The position numbers and the translations under genes are program-made. A stretch of DNA of 64,000 nt, taken from assembly GCF_009727055.1 (NCBI RefSeq), contig NC_052359.1, positions 11,834,771 to 11,898,770 of the forward strand. Reading direction: 5' to 3'. Shown piece by piece: positions 34,140-45,286 of the stretch. Each line of letters begins with the position of its first letter. Positions within the stretch are counted from its first letter, which is position 1. The DNA is from Benincasa hispida. Its lineage: Eukaryota; Streptophyta; Magnoliopsida; Cucurbitales; Cucurbitaceae. The notes beneath the pieces were generated by a model, which had not been told where the DNA came from, did no database searches, and saw only the letters and a program-made list of their open reading frames with translations.

Positions 34140-35290
34140 GTTCGGAAAACATATTTATAATTAAATGAATGAAATTTATATTAGAACTAGGATATATAAT
34201 TGCACCATATCATTCAAGAAATAAGCCCTCCATAGAACATTTGAGGAAAGACTAAACTCACTATATAAAAAAAAACTAATTAAATTTAAGATGGAACAAT
34301 TTTGAAATATATAAAGGAAAATATTTTACTTTTCATTAAATAAAACATATTAAAATATATATTATTAATATTTCATTTGGGTTAAATTATACAAAATATC
34401 CAGTAACTATTATGTCTTTAGACTTTAAAAAGTTTAATGTGTATCAATGAACTTTAAAATTATACAAAAGTTTGTAACAGTGCATGTAAATCAAGTTCAT
34501 CGTCATCCCTTTCAATTTCTCCTTTGTGTCACTCCTATTGTTATTATTATGAGTCGAGCTTAATCCTAGGTCGCGCCTATTTTCATGTTTTCTATTCCTG
34601 TATACACATTTAAAAAAAAAAATTAATTAAAATAGACGTGTAATCCACATAACACCTAAGTATTTCTCGATTAGCTACAATGAACATTATTTTCAAAACT
34701 CCCTTTGCTACAATATTTACTAGTTACTACAGTTTTTATATTTCATATTTATAATTTTTAAATTTTTTTGCTATAGTGTTTACTATTTATTTCTCAAATT
34801 AAAATAGTTTACATCTTAAACACATATTATTATAATCAAATTAAACTAGTCTATACCAAAAAAACAAACTATTATAACCCAACTATAATAACGAAATCTA
34901 TGCCTCAAATACTCCAAGGTCGAGAGAAAGGTTTTTGCCAATGTCAATACTAGTGATCACATTTTATTCGCCACAAGATTGGTTTTTTCGATGGTTTCTA
35001 GACCTCTGAATGTTCTTTGACATCGGAAAAAAAATCTAAATTCTTGGGAGTGTAAATTGACTTGACAACTTATATATAAAAATTAGAAGATTAAAATATT
35101 TATTATTATTTATTTCACCTCCTAAGATACTGTAAAGTCATTTACATAATCTATTTATACATTAATTACTATGTCAATTTACATGAATGATGTTGTAAAT
35201 GATGTAATATATGTCTTTCAACTTTTAGACATTAGTCTACAAGTTAATTTCCATCTTATTTTCTAAAAAATAAAATAAAATAAAACGGAC
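34140..35290. other. Gene-free spacer
   Basis: AT-rich sequence without coding or RNA gene signals. Only short A and T tracts and scattered TTTAC-type motifs are seen. Confidence 0.6.
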
Positions 35291-35650
35291 CTTTAATATT
35301 AATATTGTTGTTTTCAAAACTTAGAAATATTGTTGTTTTGAAACTTATTAGAGAAATATTGTTGTTTTGGGAGTTCAAGGCTAGAAGTCGAGGGTTGAGG
35401 ATTCGACTAATGTAGAGGTCGAATGTTGAGAACTCGACAAATAAACAAAAACTTGGAAACAATACGGCAAACAAAGAAACACTTTAGGGTTGTCGAGGGT
35501 TGAAGTTTCGACATACATGAAAATCTCGCTAATTTTGTGATGAGGATTTCACTTTAGAAGGGATTCTAGCTAATTTTGTATAGTCTTGACATACATAAGT
35601 CGAAACTTCAACCCTCAACAAGGAAGATAAGTGGGTGAAGCAGATTGTAA

Positions 35651-35830
35651 GAGAGAGCGAGATTGAAAGCGAGATTGTAGGAGAGAGCGAGATTTATAAA
35701 GTGAGATTGAAGGAGAGAGCGAGATTGAAAGTGAGATTGTAGGAGAGAGCGAGATTTATAGAGTGAGATTAAAGGAGAGAGCGAGATTGAAAGCGAGATT
35801 GTAGGAGAGAGCGAGATTGAAGGAGAGAGC
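35651..35830. repeat. 62-bp higher-order tandem repeat of GAGCGAGATT units
   Basis: Starts at 35651, 35713 and 35775 show a 62-bp period made of two half units, each beginning GAGAGAGCGAGATT, one followed by GAAAGCGAGATTGTAG and the other by TATAAAGTGAGATTGAAG. The last copy is partial. It is a subterminal array of the surrounding element. Confidence 0.85.
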
Positions 35831-36007
35831 AGCCATGACTAATGCTCTTTACACAATCAGGATAAGCTTAGTCTAATTAATCCTATGCAATCATCCCATA
35901 TCCTCAACATTTCTCATACATACGTTGTTAAAAGGTTTTAATTAATTTAACCATAAGAACTATCATTAATGGATGCTATGTTATCATTAATTAGTACACT
36001 TTGAATT

Positions 36008-36008
36008 N
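36008..36008. other. Single-N scaffold join with 36-bp unmerged overlap
   Basis: The 36 bases before the N (35972-36007, GATGCTATGTTATCATTAAT.. to TTGAATT) recur right after it (36009-36044) with one difference. Two contig ends that overlap were probably abutted with one N instead of merged. Confidence 0.85.
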
Positions 36009-36329
36009 GATGCTATGTTATCATTAATTAGTAGACTTTGAATTAACTCAAGATGTTACATATCTGTAAGGTAAAATGTTCAAACTTCCATCTTTTATAT
36101 AATTAAACTAAAAACAAAGGTTTAGTTGTGCAAGTTACCACGCTCGAGAATGGACTTTCATCTAACATGATTTACATACAAACAAAATAACCAAAATTTT
36201 GAGAAAATAATGATAAATTCTCTCTGTAAGCAACGACTGAGATAAATTCAATGATCAAATAAAATGGCGAAAGATTGATTCTCAGAGATGTGTTTGTATA
36301 TTACTTCCATTGGAGCTTCCATTCTCAGA

Positions 36330-36480
36330 GATTGTAGGAGAGAGCAAGACTGTAGGAAAGAGCGAGATTGAGAGAGTGAGATTGAAGAAGAGAGCGAGAT
36401 TTAGAGAGCGAGATTGAGAGTATCTCACTGAACATCTCGCTCTCTCCTACAATCTCGCTGAACATCTCGCTCTCTCCTAT
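36330..36480. repeat. Inverted GAGCGAGATT / AATCTCGCTC cluster
   Basis: The first half (36330-36418) repeats AGAGAGCGAGATT; the second (36421-36480) repeats AACATCTCGCTCTCTCCTA. The two halves are complementary and could fold back. It is the inner edge of the element's left subterminal region. Confidence 0.7.
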
Positions 36481-36510
36481 TGTATATTCAATTTTTTTTT
36501 ATATTATAAA

Positions 36511-36780
36511 GTTGTACATTATTCTTTTAATTAAGTTGTACATTATTCTTTTAATTAACTTGTACATTATTCTTTTAATTAACTTGTACATTATTCTTTT
36601 AATTAACTTGTACATAACTTTTATTTAACTTATCTTGTACATTATTCTTCTAATTAAGTTGTACATTATTCTTTTAATTAAGTTGTACATTATTCTTTTA
36701 ATTAAGTTGTACATTATTCTTCTAATTAAGTTGTACATTATTCTTTTAATTAAGTTGTACATTATTCTTCTAATTGAGAA
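36511..36780. repeat. 24-bp tandem array just upstream of the PMD gene
   Basis: The unit GTTGTACATTATTCTTTTAA plus TTAA (24 bases; G or C at position 1) starts at 36511, 36535, 36559, 36583, 36607 (damaged), 36634, 36658, 36682, 36706, 36730 and 36754. Only the fifth unit is broken. It ends about 50 bases before the PMD start codon, so it would lie in the promoter or leader of that gene. Confidence 0.9.
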
Positions 36781-36828
36781 ACAAATATTTTTTTAATTGA
36801 GAAATAAATATATTTTTTTTTTCAGATC

Positions 36829-38853
36829 ATGGCTTTAAACCCAGGGCCTGTTGATCCCGATGTTTTGTACGACCAGTCCATTCATCGATCATCTGTTGTA
36901 TGGCGAGATCGTCTACTGGAGAAATATCTTGCAGGCGTCGAGAGGCAGTTCTCCAGCGCACTATCCCGCTCCACTCTCGAATATTACCGCTACTGCGCAC
37001 ATCTGGATTCTATGGGGTTGTTAGATTAGTATTTATTCAGTTGGACTGGCATTTGATCACAGCCTTGGTCGAGAGATGGAGGCTCGAGGCGCATACATTC
37101 CATATGTCTATTGGAGAGTGCACTATCACTCTACAAGACATAGAAGTGTTGTTGGGGTTACCTGTTGACGGTGAGCCGGTCACCAGAGTGATGTACGATG
37201 ACTGGTTAGAAGTTTGTCAACTGTACCTCGGTGCGACCCCACCTACCGACAAGAATTAAAGAATCGAGGTTAAGTTTAATATGGTTAGGAACACAATTTC
37301 ATCAGCTCACAGATGATGCAGAAGAGGAAACCGTCATAAGATATGCACGAGCATATATACTACAAATGATGGGTGGAAGTCTGTTTCAGATAAATCAAGT
37401 CAATTTTGTTCACTTGATGTTCTTTGCCACTATTAGCTAACCTCCATGATGCCGGGGGCAGTATTCGAGGGGTGGAGCCATGCTGGCATGGTTGTATAGA
37501 CAACTATGCAAAGCAACAAGACCTGAAGTTCGAGAGATAGCTAGGCCTCTCATACTTTTGCAAACTATGGCTTGGGAGCGATTTCCAACAATGGCTCCAC
37601 AGCTACCTGTTAATGACGCTCATATTAGTTGGACTGAGCCTACAGTTTCTCGGTATGTTGTTTTAATTCATTTTAATTTTTAATATCACTGATCTAGTTA
37701 ATTTAAATTCTAAATTATCAATTTAAAATTTAGGGTGGAGAGACAAATTTTTGTGTGACTAGACCACACATGTAGTCAAGTACATGTTTTGAATCTGCTT
37801 CAACCTGAACAGATACATTACACTGAACCTAATTGATTATTTATACACATTTTTCTTGTATTTGTCTTTAATATTCTCTAATATAATATTTTGTGTTTCA
37901 ATTACTTGGTAAGCCGTACAAAATTATTATGCATACTTTGCTTAATTTTTGTACGAATGGTCAAAACATAATGGTGGACGATGAGTCCTTCTCATATGTT
38001 TTCACATTGGTGAGTGACATCTTCCCTGACAGGGTGATGAGACAATTCGATTTTTCAGCAGGATGTCCCATCGCTTTGTAATACTGAACCCGTTACTGCA
38101 TGATATTGACCTAAGGACTGCAGATTGGTCTGAAAAAGTTGCACATTTGGTAGTGCGATGGCACTATCGTGCAAGGTTTATTGCAGTGGGGGTTTCTCTT
38201 GAACAGTTTGACATAGATATCACTCCAGAATATATTCATTGATATAATAATATCACAAGGCACTACGTGACTCGTCCGGGAGCAACTGTGGGTCATCTGG
38301 TAAATGAATATTATCTAATTCCTTTTAATTTAAATTTATTTTAAATATTGTCTAATTGTTTTATAATTCACAGAGATCGAACAACCGTAGATTCCGTGAG
38401 GTTGCGAATGATCTGAACCAGGTTCTTGCTATATGTAGTGACAATCAAAGCTATATGAAGGAAATTCATTATATGTACGATATACCTATTGTTCCTCCAC
38501 TAGCTCCTAGACGTAGAGGACCTGTTCGGGAAGAGGATGAGTTTGATGAGGTTGCACATAATGTGGAAGAGTTGCCCTCTATGATGCAGACGTAAAGTCA
38601 AATTGATTATGTTAGTTCGATGATGATGATGCCAGCATTTGGTTCAGGACATTATGACTCAGAGGCTGGTCCTTCGTCTTCATACGTATATGGACATGGC
38701 TGAGGTCGTGGAGAGTATAATGAATATTTATATTATGAAGCGCCTGTAGAGGTACCAGAGCAACATCAAGAAGAACCTGAGCAACCTCAAGTTCGAAGTC
38801 GACGACGACAACCAGCTCGAAATCGACGACGTCCGCCTTGTAGTACACATTGA
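36829..38853 (+). pseudogene. Plant mobile domain (MAIN/PP7-long-form-like) gene, broken
   Basis: ATG at 36829 gives MALNPGPVDPDVLYDQSIHRSS, the typical start of transposon-derived plant mobile domain proteins. The family hallmark follows in another frame: FIQLDWHLITALVERWRLEAHTFH and TLQDIEVLLGLPVDGEPVT (about 37038-37180), then DDAEEETVIRYARAYILQMMGGSLF (37306-37390), LAWLYRQLCKATRPEVREIARPLILLQTMAWERFP (37482-37590), FPDRVMRQFDF (about 38020-38055), and an Arg-rich tail RSRRRQPARNRRRPPCSTH with TGA at 38851. Frameshifts lie near 36920, 37255, 38060 and elsewhere; at least one intron seems to follow 37650. Function in the family is debated (silencing and meristem roles for MAIN); this copy cannot be translated whole. 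Confidence 0.8.
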
Positions 38854-39244
38854 TTTTTGTAATTATTTTTATATAAATGGGATAATTAATTTACATTTTT
38901 TTAAAATTTTTATGAGATATTATTTTTTTAATTTATTCTTTTTATATATTATGAATAGTAATTATTTTGATATAGAAGCTTTTAAATATCACTAACATAA
39001 ATAATAACATCATATAATCTAAATCTAAAAAGTTAGGTAAAAAAAACTCCAATATTCAAATTTACATATTCTAGATATAATTTGGGGACATAATAAATCA
39101 AATCAACACTCAAAACCTTCACATGCAAGTCTACAAATAAGACCAATTGATTTAAAGAACAGAAATTTTAATCACAGTAGTGAGGTCAATAGTTTAAAAG
39201 ATTTTACAATAATGATCTTGGATTTTGATGGAGTTTTTTTTTTT

Positions 39245-39269
39245 NNNNNNNNNNNNNNNNNNNNNNNNN
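39245..39269. other. Assembly gap of 25 N
   Basis: Twenty-five N separate the clean sequence ending in a T run from an inverted, indel-rich copy. It marks the left edge of the gap-fill artefact. Confidence 0.95.
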
Positions 39270-42040
39270 TAAATAATTTTGTAATTGAGAGAGAACGAAA
39301 GAGGGAAAGTAAAAGAGAGCGAGATATGAGAAAGAGATGCGAGATCTTTGAAGAGCGAGAATTGAGCAGAGCCGAGATGGTTAGCAGAGTGAGATATCCG
39401 TACCAATTTCCTCTTTTTTTTCTTTATTTTAATTCCCCATTCCACCTTCTTCTTTCTTTCTTCTTTTTTTTTAAAATTTTTATTCTAAAATATTTTTTTA
39501 TTATTTGATAATTTTAAAAAAAAAAAAGAAAAAACTCCATCATAAAATCTTGGTAACCAAATGTACAAAAGACACAAGAATCATTATTTTAAAATCTTTA
39601 AACTATTGACCTCACTACTGTGATTAAAATCCTGTCTTAATCAATTGGTCTTAATTTGTAGACTGTGCATTGAAGGCTTTGAGTGTTGATTTGATTTAAT
39701 TATGTCCCCAAAATTAATAATCTGAAATATGTAAATTTGAATATTGAATTTTTTTAACCTAACTTTTAGATTTAGATTATACTGAATGTTATTAATTAAA
39801 TGTTAGTGATAATTTAAAAGCTCTAATATCAAAATAATTACTATTTCATAATATATAAAAGAAAAATTAAAAAAATAATATCCATAATTTTTAAAAAATG
39901 TAAATTAATTATCCCATTTAAATATAAAAATAATTACAAAAAATCAAATGTGTTCCTAACAAGCGGACGTCGTCGATTTCGAGCTGTTGTCGTCGTCGAC
40001 GTCGCAACTTGAGGTGTGCTCAGGTTCTTCTTGATAGTTGCTCCGTACCTCTACAGGCGCTTCATGAATTAAATATTCATTATACTCCCACGACCTCAGC
40101 CATGTCATACACGTAGCTTCGTCCATGCAGCCATCCTGGCCTCCACAAACAACACAGGAGAAGTCGAGTGAGATGAGCATATAGGACTAGACTAGAGTAC
40201 GCAATACGGTGTATGGACATGGCTAGGTCGTGGAGAAAGTATATGAATATTTATATATAAGCGCTGTAGAGGACCGGAGCAACATCAAGAAGAACCTGAG
40301 CAATCCCCCCCTCAAGTTTGTTCCGAAAAAGTCCGAACCGAGACAACGCAGCTCGAAAATTCGACGACGTCCGCCTTGTAGGACACATTGATTTGTAATT
40401 ATTTTTATATAAATGGGATAATTAATTTACATTTTTTTTAAAAAAAATTTTATGAGATATTATTTTTAATTTATTCTTTTATATATTATGAATAGTGAAA
40501 TTATTTTGATATAAAGTCTTTTAAATATCACTAACATAAATAATAACATTCTATATCCTAAATCTAAAAAGTTAGGTTAAAAAAACTTCAAATATTCAAT
40601 TTACATTATCTAGATATAATTTTGGGGACATAATAAATCAAATCACACTCAAACCTTCACATGCAAAGTCTATTCAAATAAGACCAATTGAATTTAAATG
40701 AACAGAAATTTTAAATCACAGTAGTGAGGTCCAAAGTTTAAAAGATTTTTAAATAATGATCTTGGATTCCTTTTGTACCATTTTGGGTACCAAAAGATTT
40801 TGATGGATTTTTTTTTCTTTTTTTTTTTTTTTAAAAAATTATAAATAGATAAAAAATATTTTTTAGAAATTGTTTTTATAAATTGCATAAAATTTTTAAA
40901 AAAAAAAAAGAAGTAAAGAAAGAAAAGGTGAATGGGGGAATTAAATAAAGAAAAAAAAGAAGGAAAATTGGTAGGATATCTCACTCTCTGCTAACATCTC
41001 GCTCTCAGCTCAAATCTCGCTCTCAATCTCGCTCTCTCTCATAATCTCGCTTCTGCTCTTACTCTTCCCTCTTTCGTTCTCCTCTCAAATACAAAATTAT
41101 TTATAACACATAATATTTAATTGTGAGTGTTGCATGTAGATGGTAGTCTTTCGTCTTCCACATAAATCACTTGAATGTAAAAACTAATATCCTGGGCCTC
41201 AATAAAGTTCAAATACAAAAAATCACCAAAAAAGAAAAAACTTGGAAACTCAAGTAAGAACTTTGGCCAGAATGCACCAATGAATAGGTTAGAAAAATAT
41301 CATTCAAGCTGACTCCAAGTTAAAGAAAAATAAACTGTGTCAAATCGCTCTCATCTCGCTCTCTCTCTTTATCTTATTCCTCTTTCGTTCTCTCAGTACA
41401 TAAATGTTTTTTAACACATCAAGTAATATTATGTTATGAGGGAAGGATCTTCGTTCTCCCAATCAAAGATATTAAGATGAGGAAGGTCTACGGAGATATA
41501 ATAACTAACTAATATAATGTTAGGCACGGTCGGGTTTTAAAGTTCGGACGTACAAAAATATACGAAAGGGGAAGGTCAAGAGTTAAAAATCGATCTTAGG
41601 TCAAATTTCAACCTCGACTTATTAAAAAAGTAAAAAACACAATATTTTTACAGAATATTTGAAAACGAAAATATTTCCTAAAAGTTTGTAAAGACAAATC
41701 CTATGTTAGTATTTTTCCAATAAAACATTCCATTTATTATTATCAATGATGTTTGATTGTAGGATATATTTATTTTTAGAAATTTAAAATTGAACGTGAA
41801 TAAAAAAATAGGACGTCTCAAAATAGGAAAAGCAATTATTTACAAATAAACAGAAATATACGTGCATGGAAGTTATTGACGACATATAGCAACATAATTC
41901 TATCATTCCTAAAATTAGTGATATTTTATTATTTAAATAATTTCAACAAGGGTTGTTGTAATTAAACGTTAGCCGAAAAGCTACTATATGCCAAATTTCT
42001 GTAATATTACATTTTGATTTTTTGTTTTTATTAATTCTTT
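39270..42040. other. Probable raw long-read gap fill (inverted then direct noisy copies)
   Basis: 39270-40132 is the reverse complement of later sequence (39270-39540 against about 40830-41100) and of earlier clean sequence (39540-40132 against about 38690-39240). 40175-41100 then runs forward again through the same material, including the tail of the PMD gene (40201-40400), with many single-base insertions and deletions. 41100-42030 repeats 42060-43050 with the same kind of noise. The hinge (40133-40174) resembles a hairpin adapter. These copies should not be read as real duplications. Confidence 0.8.
40133..40174. other. Sequence resembling a noisy long-read hairpin adapter
   Basis: The stretch reads ATC..CCTCC, ACAAACAACAC, AGGAGAAG, then GAGTGAGAT. 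It lines up, with indels, with the reverse strand of the SMRTbell hairpin adapter as I remember it (an AAC repeat followed by a GGA repeat between short ATCTCTCTC arms). It sits exactly at the fold of the inverted copy. The adapter identity is from memory and needs alignment. Confidence 0.6.
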
Positions 42041-43134
42041 AATAACACATTAAATAATTATGAGTGTTATGAGGAAGGTCTTTCGTTCTCTCCACATCAA
42101 ATCACTTGAGATGAAAAAACTACCCTTCATAAAGTTTCACAAAAAAAAATCAGACCAAAAAAGAAAAAAACTGGAAACTCCCAAGTTAAGAAGCTTTGTG
42201 CCAGATATGCACCAATGAATAGGTTAGAAAGAATAACATATCAAGCTGGAAACTCCCAAGTTAAAAAGAAAAAAATTGGAAACTCTCGCTCTCACAATTC
42301 TCTCTCAATATCTCGCTCGCTCTCTCTCTTACTCTTTCCTCTTTCGTTCTCTCCCAATACAAAATTATTTTTAACACATCAAGTAATTATGAGTGTTATG
42401 AGGAAGGTCTTTCGTTCTCTCCATATCAAATAATTATGAGGAAGGTCTCCGGAATGATAATTAAATAGACTCAATAATAATGTTAGGGCAAGGTCGAGGG
42501 TTTAAAGTTCGACGTACAAAAAATATGAAAGGGGAAGGTCAAGAGTTCAAAATTCGACCTATAGGTCAAATTTTCAACCCTCGACTTATTTAAAAAAAAT
42601 AAAAAACAACAATATTTTTACAAATAGTTTGAAAACAACAATATTTTCCTAAATAGTTTGTAAAAAGACAATATCCTTTTAATTTTTCCAAATAAAACAC
42701 TATTCAAATTTATTATTGATCAATGATGTTATAGATGTTGTTAGGTATATTTTTTATTTTTAGAATTTAAAATTGAACGTGATAAAAAAAACTAGGACCG
42801 TCTTCAAATATAGGAAAACAAGCCAACTTATTTACAAATATAACAAAATGTCACTGTCTATGACGATAGACACATATACACACCAATAAATGTCTATCAA
42901 TGTCTATCACTAAAAATTAGTGATATTTTATTATATTTGAAAATATTTCTAACAATTTTGCTATTTAAAACCGTTAGCGAAAAAAGCTACTAATATGCCA
43001 AATTTCTGTACATACATGTTTCTTGATTTTTTGTTTTTCTAATTCTTTTAAAATGTTAGCCAAAATTTAAAAATACTGATTTTTTCTTAGTATTTGATTT
43101 TAGGATTTTTAGAACTCTAGAGTAGAGTGGCACT
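42041..43134. repeat. Right subterminal and flanking DNA, clean copy
   Basis: CTCGCTCTC repeats at 42280-42330 and the right inverted terminus (42545-42676) belong to the Mutator-like element. Beyond about 42700 is AT-rich flank with TGTCTATCAATGTCTATCAC motifs (42880-42910), the same minisatellite type as at 26700-26880. The short frames (42215-42433) are chance. Confidence 0.5.
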
Positions 43135-43139
43135 AAAGA

Positions 43140-43463
43140 TGTTGGAATGTCTTGAATTTGTTTGTTGGCATTTCGAACAACCAAGTACGAAACAACCTAT
43201 TCAGAATTTGTATTTAGCATATTTATTTATTTGTAATTATTTACGATTATGACCCTAAAGTTTAAAGTAGTGCGCTATATAAACTCTCTAACCCTAGAGG
43301 CGCCGTTTGATGTAACTTTCTGAAAAGATTCTCCCTAATAGTACTGTTCTCCCTCTGCCCGTTAACGTAGCTAACACACTGTTAATGGACCACGTATATC
43401 TGTGTGTCGATTTTCTTTATCTCTTCGTTTTTTTTTTGTTATTTAATTGTCGATTTCGTAACA
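43140..43463 (+). repeat. Solo LTR with 5-bp target duplication
   Basis: 324 bases run from TGTTGGAATG to ..TTTCGTAACA, with TGTT/AACA inverted ends. AAAGA directly precedes (43135-43139) and directly follows (43464-43468). A TATATAA box lies at 43276-43282 inside, as expected for a U3/R border. No internal retrotransposon sequence is near, so it is a solo LTR left by recombination. Orientation is taken from the TATA box. Confidence 0.85.
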
Positions 43464-43468
43464 AAAGA

Positions 43469-45286
43469 TTTCTAATTTACCAATTTTCTTTTGAGGACAA
43501 AAAAATAGTTCAAAACCCAAAGATAAGAACACATAATCCTAATACACCTCCTAAATTTTGCAGCAATATAATAAAAGAAAAAGAGAGCCCACAATTGAGG
43601 AATTTTATTTCAAATTCAAAGGTGTATGAATGTGAAACAATGAACAACAAAGGCAGTAAAGTCAGATTCTCAACCATTATTAAAACAAAAAAAAGGTGAA
43701 AGTCAAATGTTGGAAAAGTAAAAGTTTTAGAATAAGGATTTTCCATGTACAACACATGTTTTTTTATTATAATTTGAATGTTTAACAATTTGAGAGAATT
43801 ATTATGAATAATATAGGGCCAAACACAAATAAATAAATAAATAAATAAATAAATAAATGGCCCTCTAAATTTTGTAAAGCCACTATTTCAATTTGGCATA
43901 AAGTTGAGGATAAGCAATATGAGAAAAGTAGATGGATAAACTATACACAAGATTTGATTCCATTTTATATTTTATCTAAAAAAGAATATATAGGAAGGTT
44001 AAATTTAAAGAGAAAAGTTTTTTAAGAAAAATATAAATGTTTTGTAAATTACAAAGTTTGTTAAAGGATAAAGTTTATTTTTTAATAATTTGAAAAATTA
44101 TAATAATAATTTGGATATGTCTTTCTGAAAATTTGATTTTTAATTTGTTGCTTCACAATCCAAATATTTTTCTTTTTGTATAATTTTTTATATATAAATT
44201 AATTTCAAAGCTAAAATATACGCAAATATTTTTTAAACTTTAAAATAGAAAAGATTGATGCACAGCTAACCAGACAAGAAAATTGGACACCAGTTGTAAA
44301 AAGGAATGAGAAAAGGCTCTCTTTTGCCAAAGGAAACTTTGGCCAATATTTTTAAATTTCAAAATAGAAAAATTTAGCCAGAAAATGAGGAATGGTGTTT
44401 GTTTACATCTAAAAAGACTAAAATTTGTTATTCAACTTTCAAATTTTTTTAATTATATAGGTTGGTGAGTTGTTGAATCAGAAATTTTGGCCGATCTTAA
44501 ATCGTCATGTCATAATATAACTTAAAATGATAAAGTCGATATTAATCCTTTTGGAACCAATTAAAAAAATTTAACTAGTGTCCTTAGATTAACATCAAAT
44601 GACAAAAAAAAAACATATCTAAAAAATGTCACATGTGTTCATTAAAGGGATGTAATGACATAAAATTGGTAAATTCGATCAAAATAATCACTAGGCAACC
44701 AACTAATTTGACCTAGAGCCATGATTGTTACAACTAATCCCATGTTTCTCTTTCCTCTGCACACGAACAAAATATTTGCCACACGACAATGTTTTATTGA
44801 ATAGCTACCTAAACTACACAAATATAATAGAAATAACCTAGACAACACCTAAATTTTTCGACCTATCTCCTAAGATCAAGAGTTCATAGAGAATTTGAAT
44901 TGGATAGCTAACCCTGGTTGGGTTTTTGTTGAGGAAGTGGTTAGGCATTTGACTAGTGGTAAAGATTTTAAGTTTACGACCCTATGATGCCATTGACCAC
45001 AAGAGAAGGAAATATAGGATTAGTATCAACTACAAAAGAAAAAAACATAGTAGTCCAAAAGTTGCTTTGAAATTGACATAGAATCACACGCGAACTAAGA
45101 GGAATCGTTTGTTATTACATACAAAGTATTTGTTTCTTCTTCTTCTTCTTCTTTTTTTTTTTTTTATCGACCGTGCCAATTTTTTTAGATCTTATACAAT
45201 ATTACTTAAAGTGCGAATGACGATTATAAAGTGCTTCATGTTTGAAATAAACGGTGAATCTTAAAAATTCCATAAGTTAGTAACAA
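43469..45286. other. Gene-free spacer with simple repeats
   Basis: An (AAAT)8 microsatellite lies at 43827-43858 and a (TTC)n-T run at about 45133-45165. The frames at 43385-43788 on both strands and 44642-44848 (-) match nothing I recognise and look like chance. Confidence 0.55.

Larger units (their letters stand above)
35290..42690 (+). mobile_element. Mutator-like element carrying a plant-mobile-domain gene
   Basis: Left terminus: three AATATTGTTGTTTT units (35301, 35326, 35354) then GTCGAGGGTTGA, AGGTCGAATGTTGAGAACTC. The right terminus (42545-42676) is the inverse: GAGTTCAAAATTCGACC, TCAACCCTCGACTTA and three CAACAATATTTT-type units. Subterminal GAGCGAGATT/AATCTCGCTC arrays occur on both sides. 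Long inverted termini plus a captured plant mobile domain suggest a MULE (inference). No MURA-type transposase is visible. The span is inflated by the long-read artefact 39270 to about 42040. Target duplications could not be fixed. Confidence 0.6.

Noticed and set aside
36511..36780. Regular 24-bp repeats that look like a CRISPR array
   Set aside because: Units are contiguous with no spacers, and this is plant nuclear DNA.
39540..40400. Second and third copies of the PMD gene tail as a real duplication
   Set aside because: The copies are inverted then direct, with raw-read-like indels and an adapter-like hinge, so an artefact is more likely.
43385..43788. Overlapping frames of 104 and 92 codons on opposite strands
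   Set aside because: The plus frame starts within the solo LTR and crosses its end, there is no codon bias, and no family is recognised.
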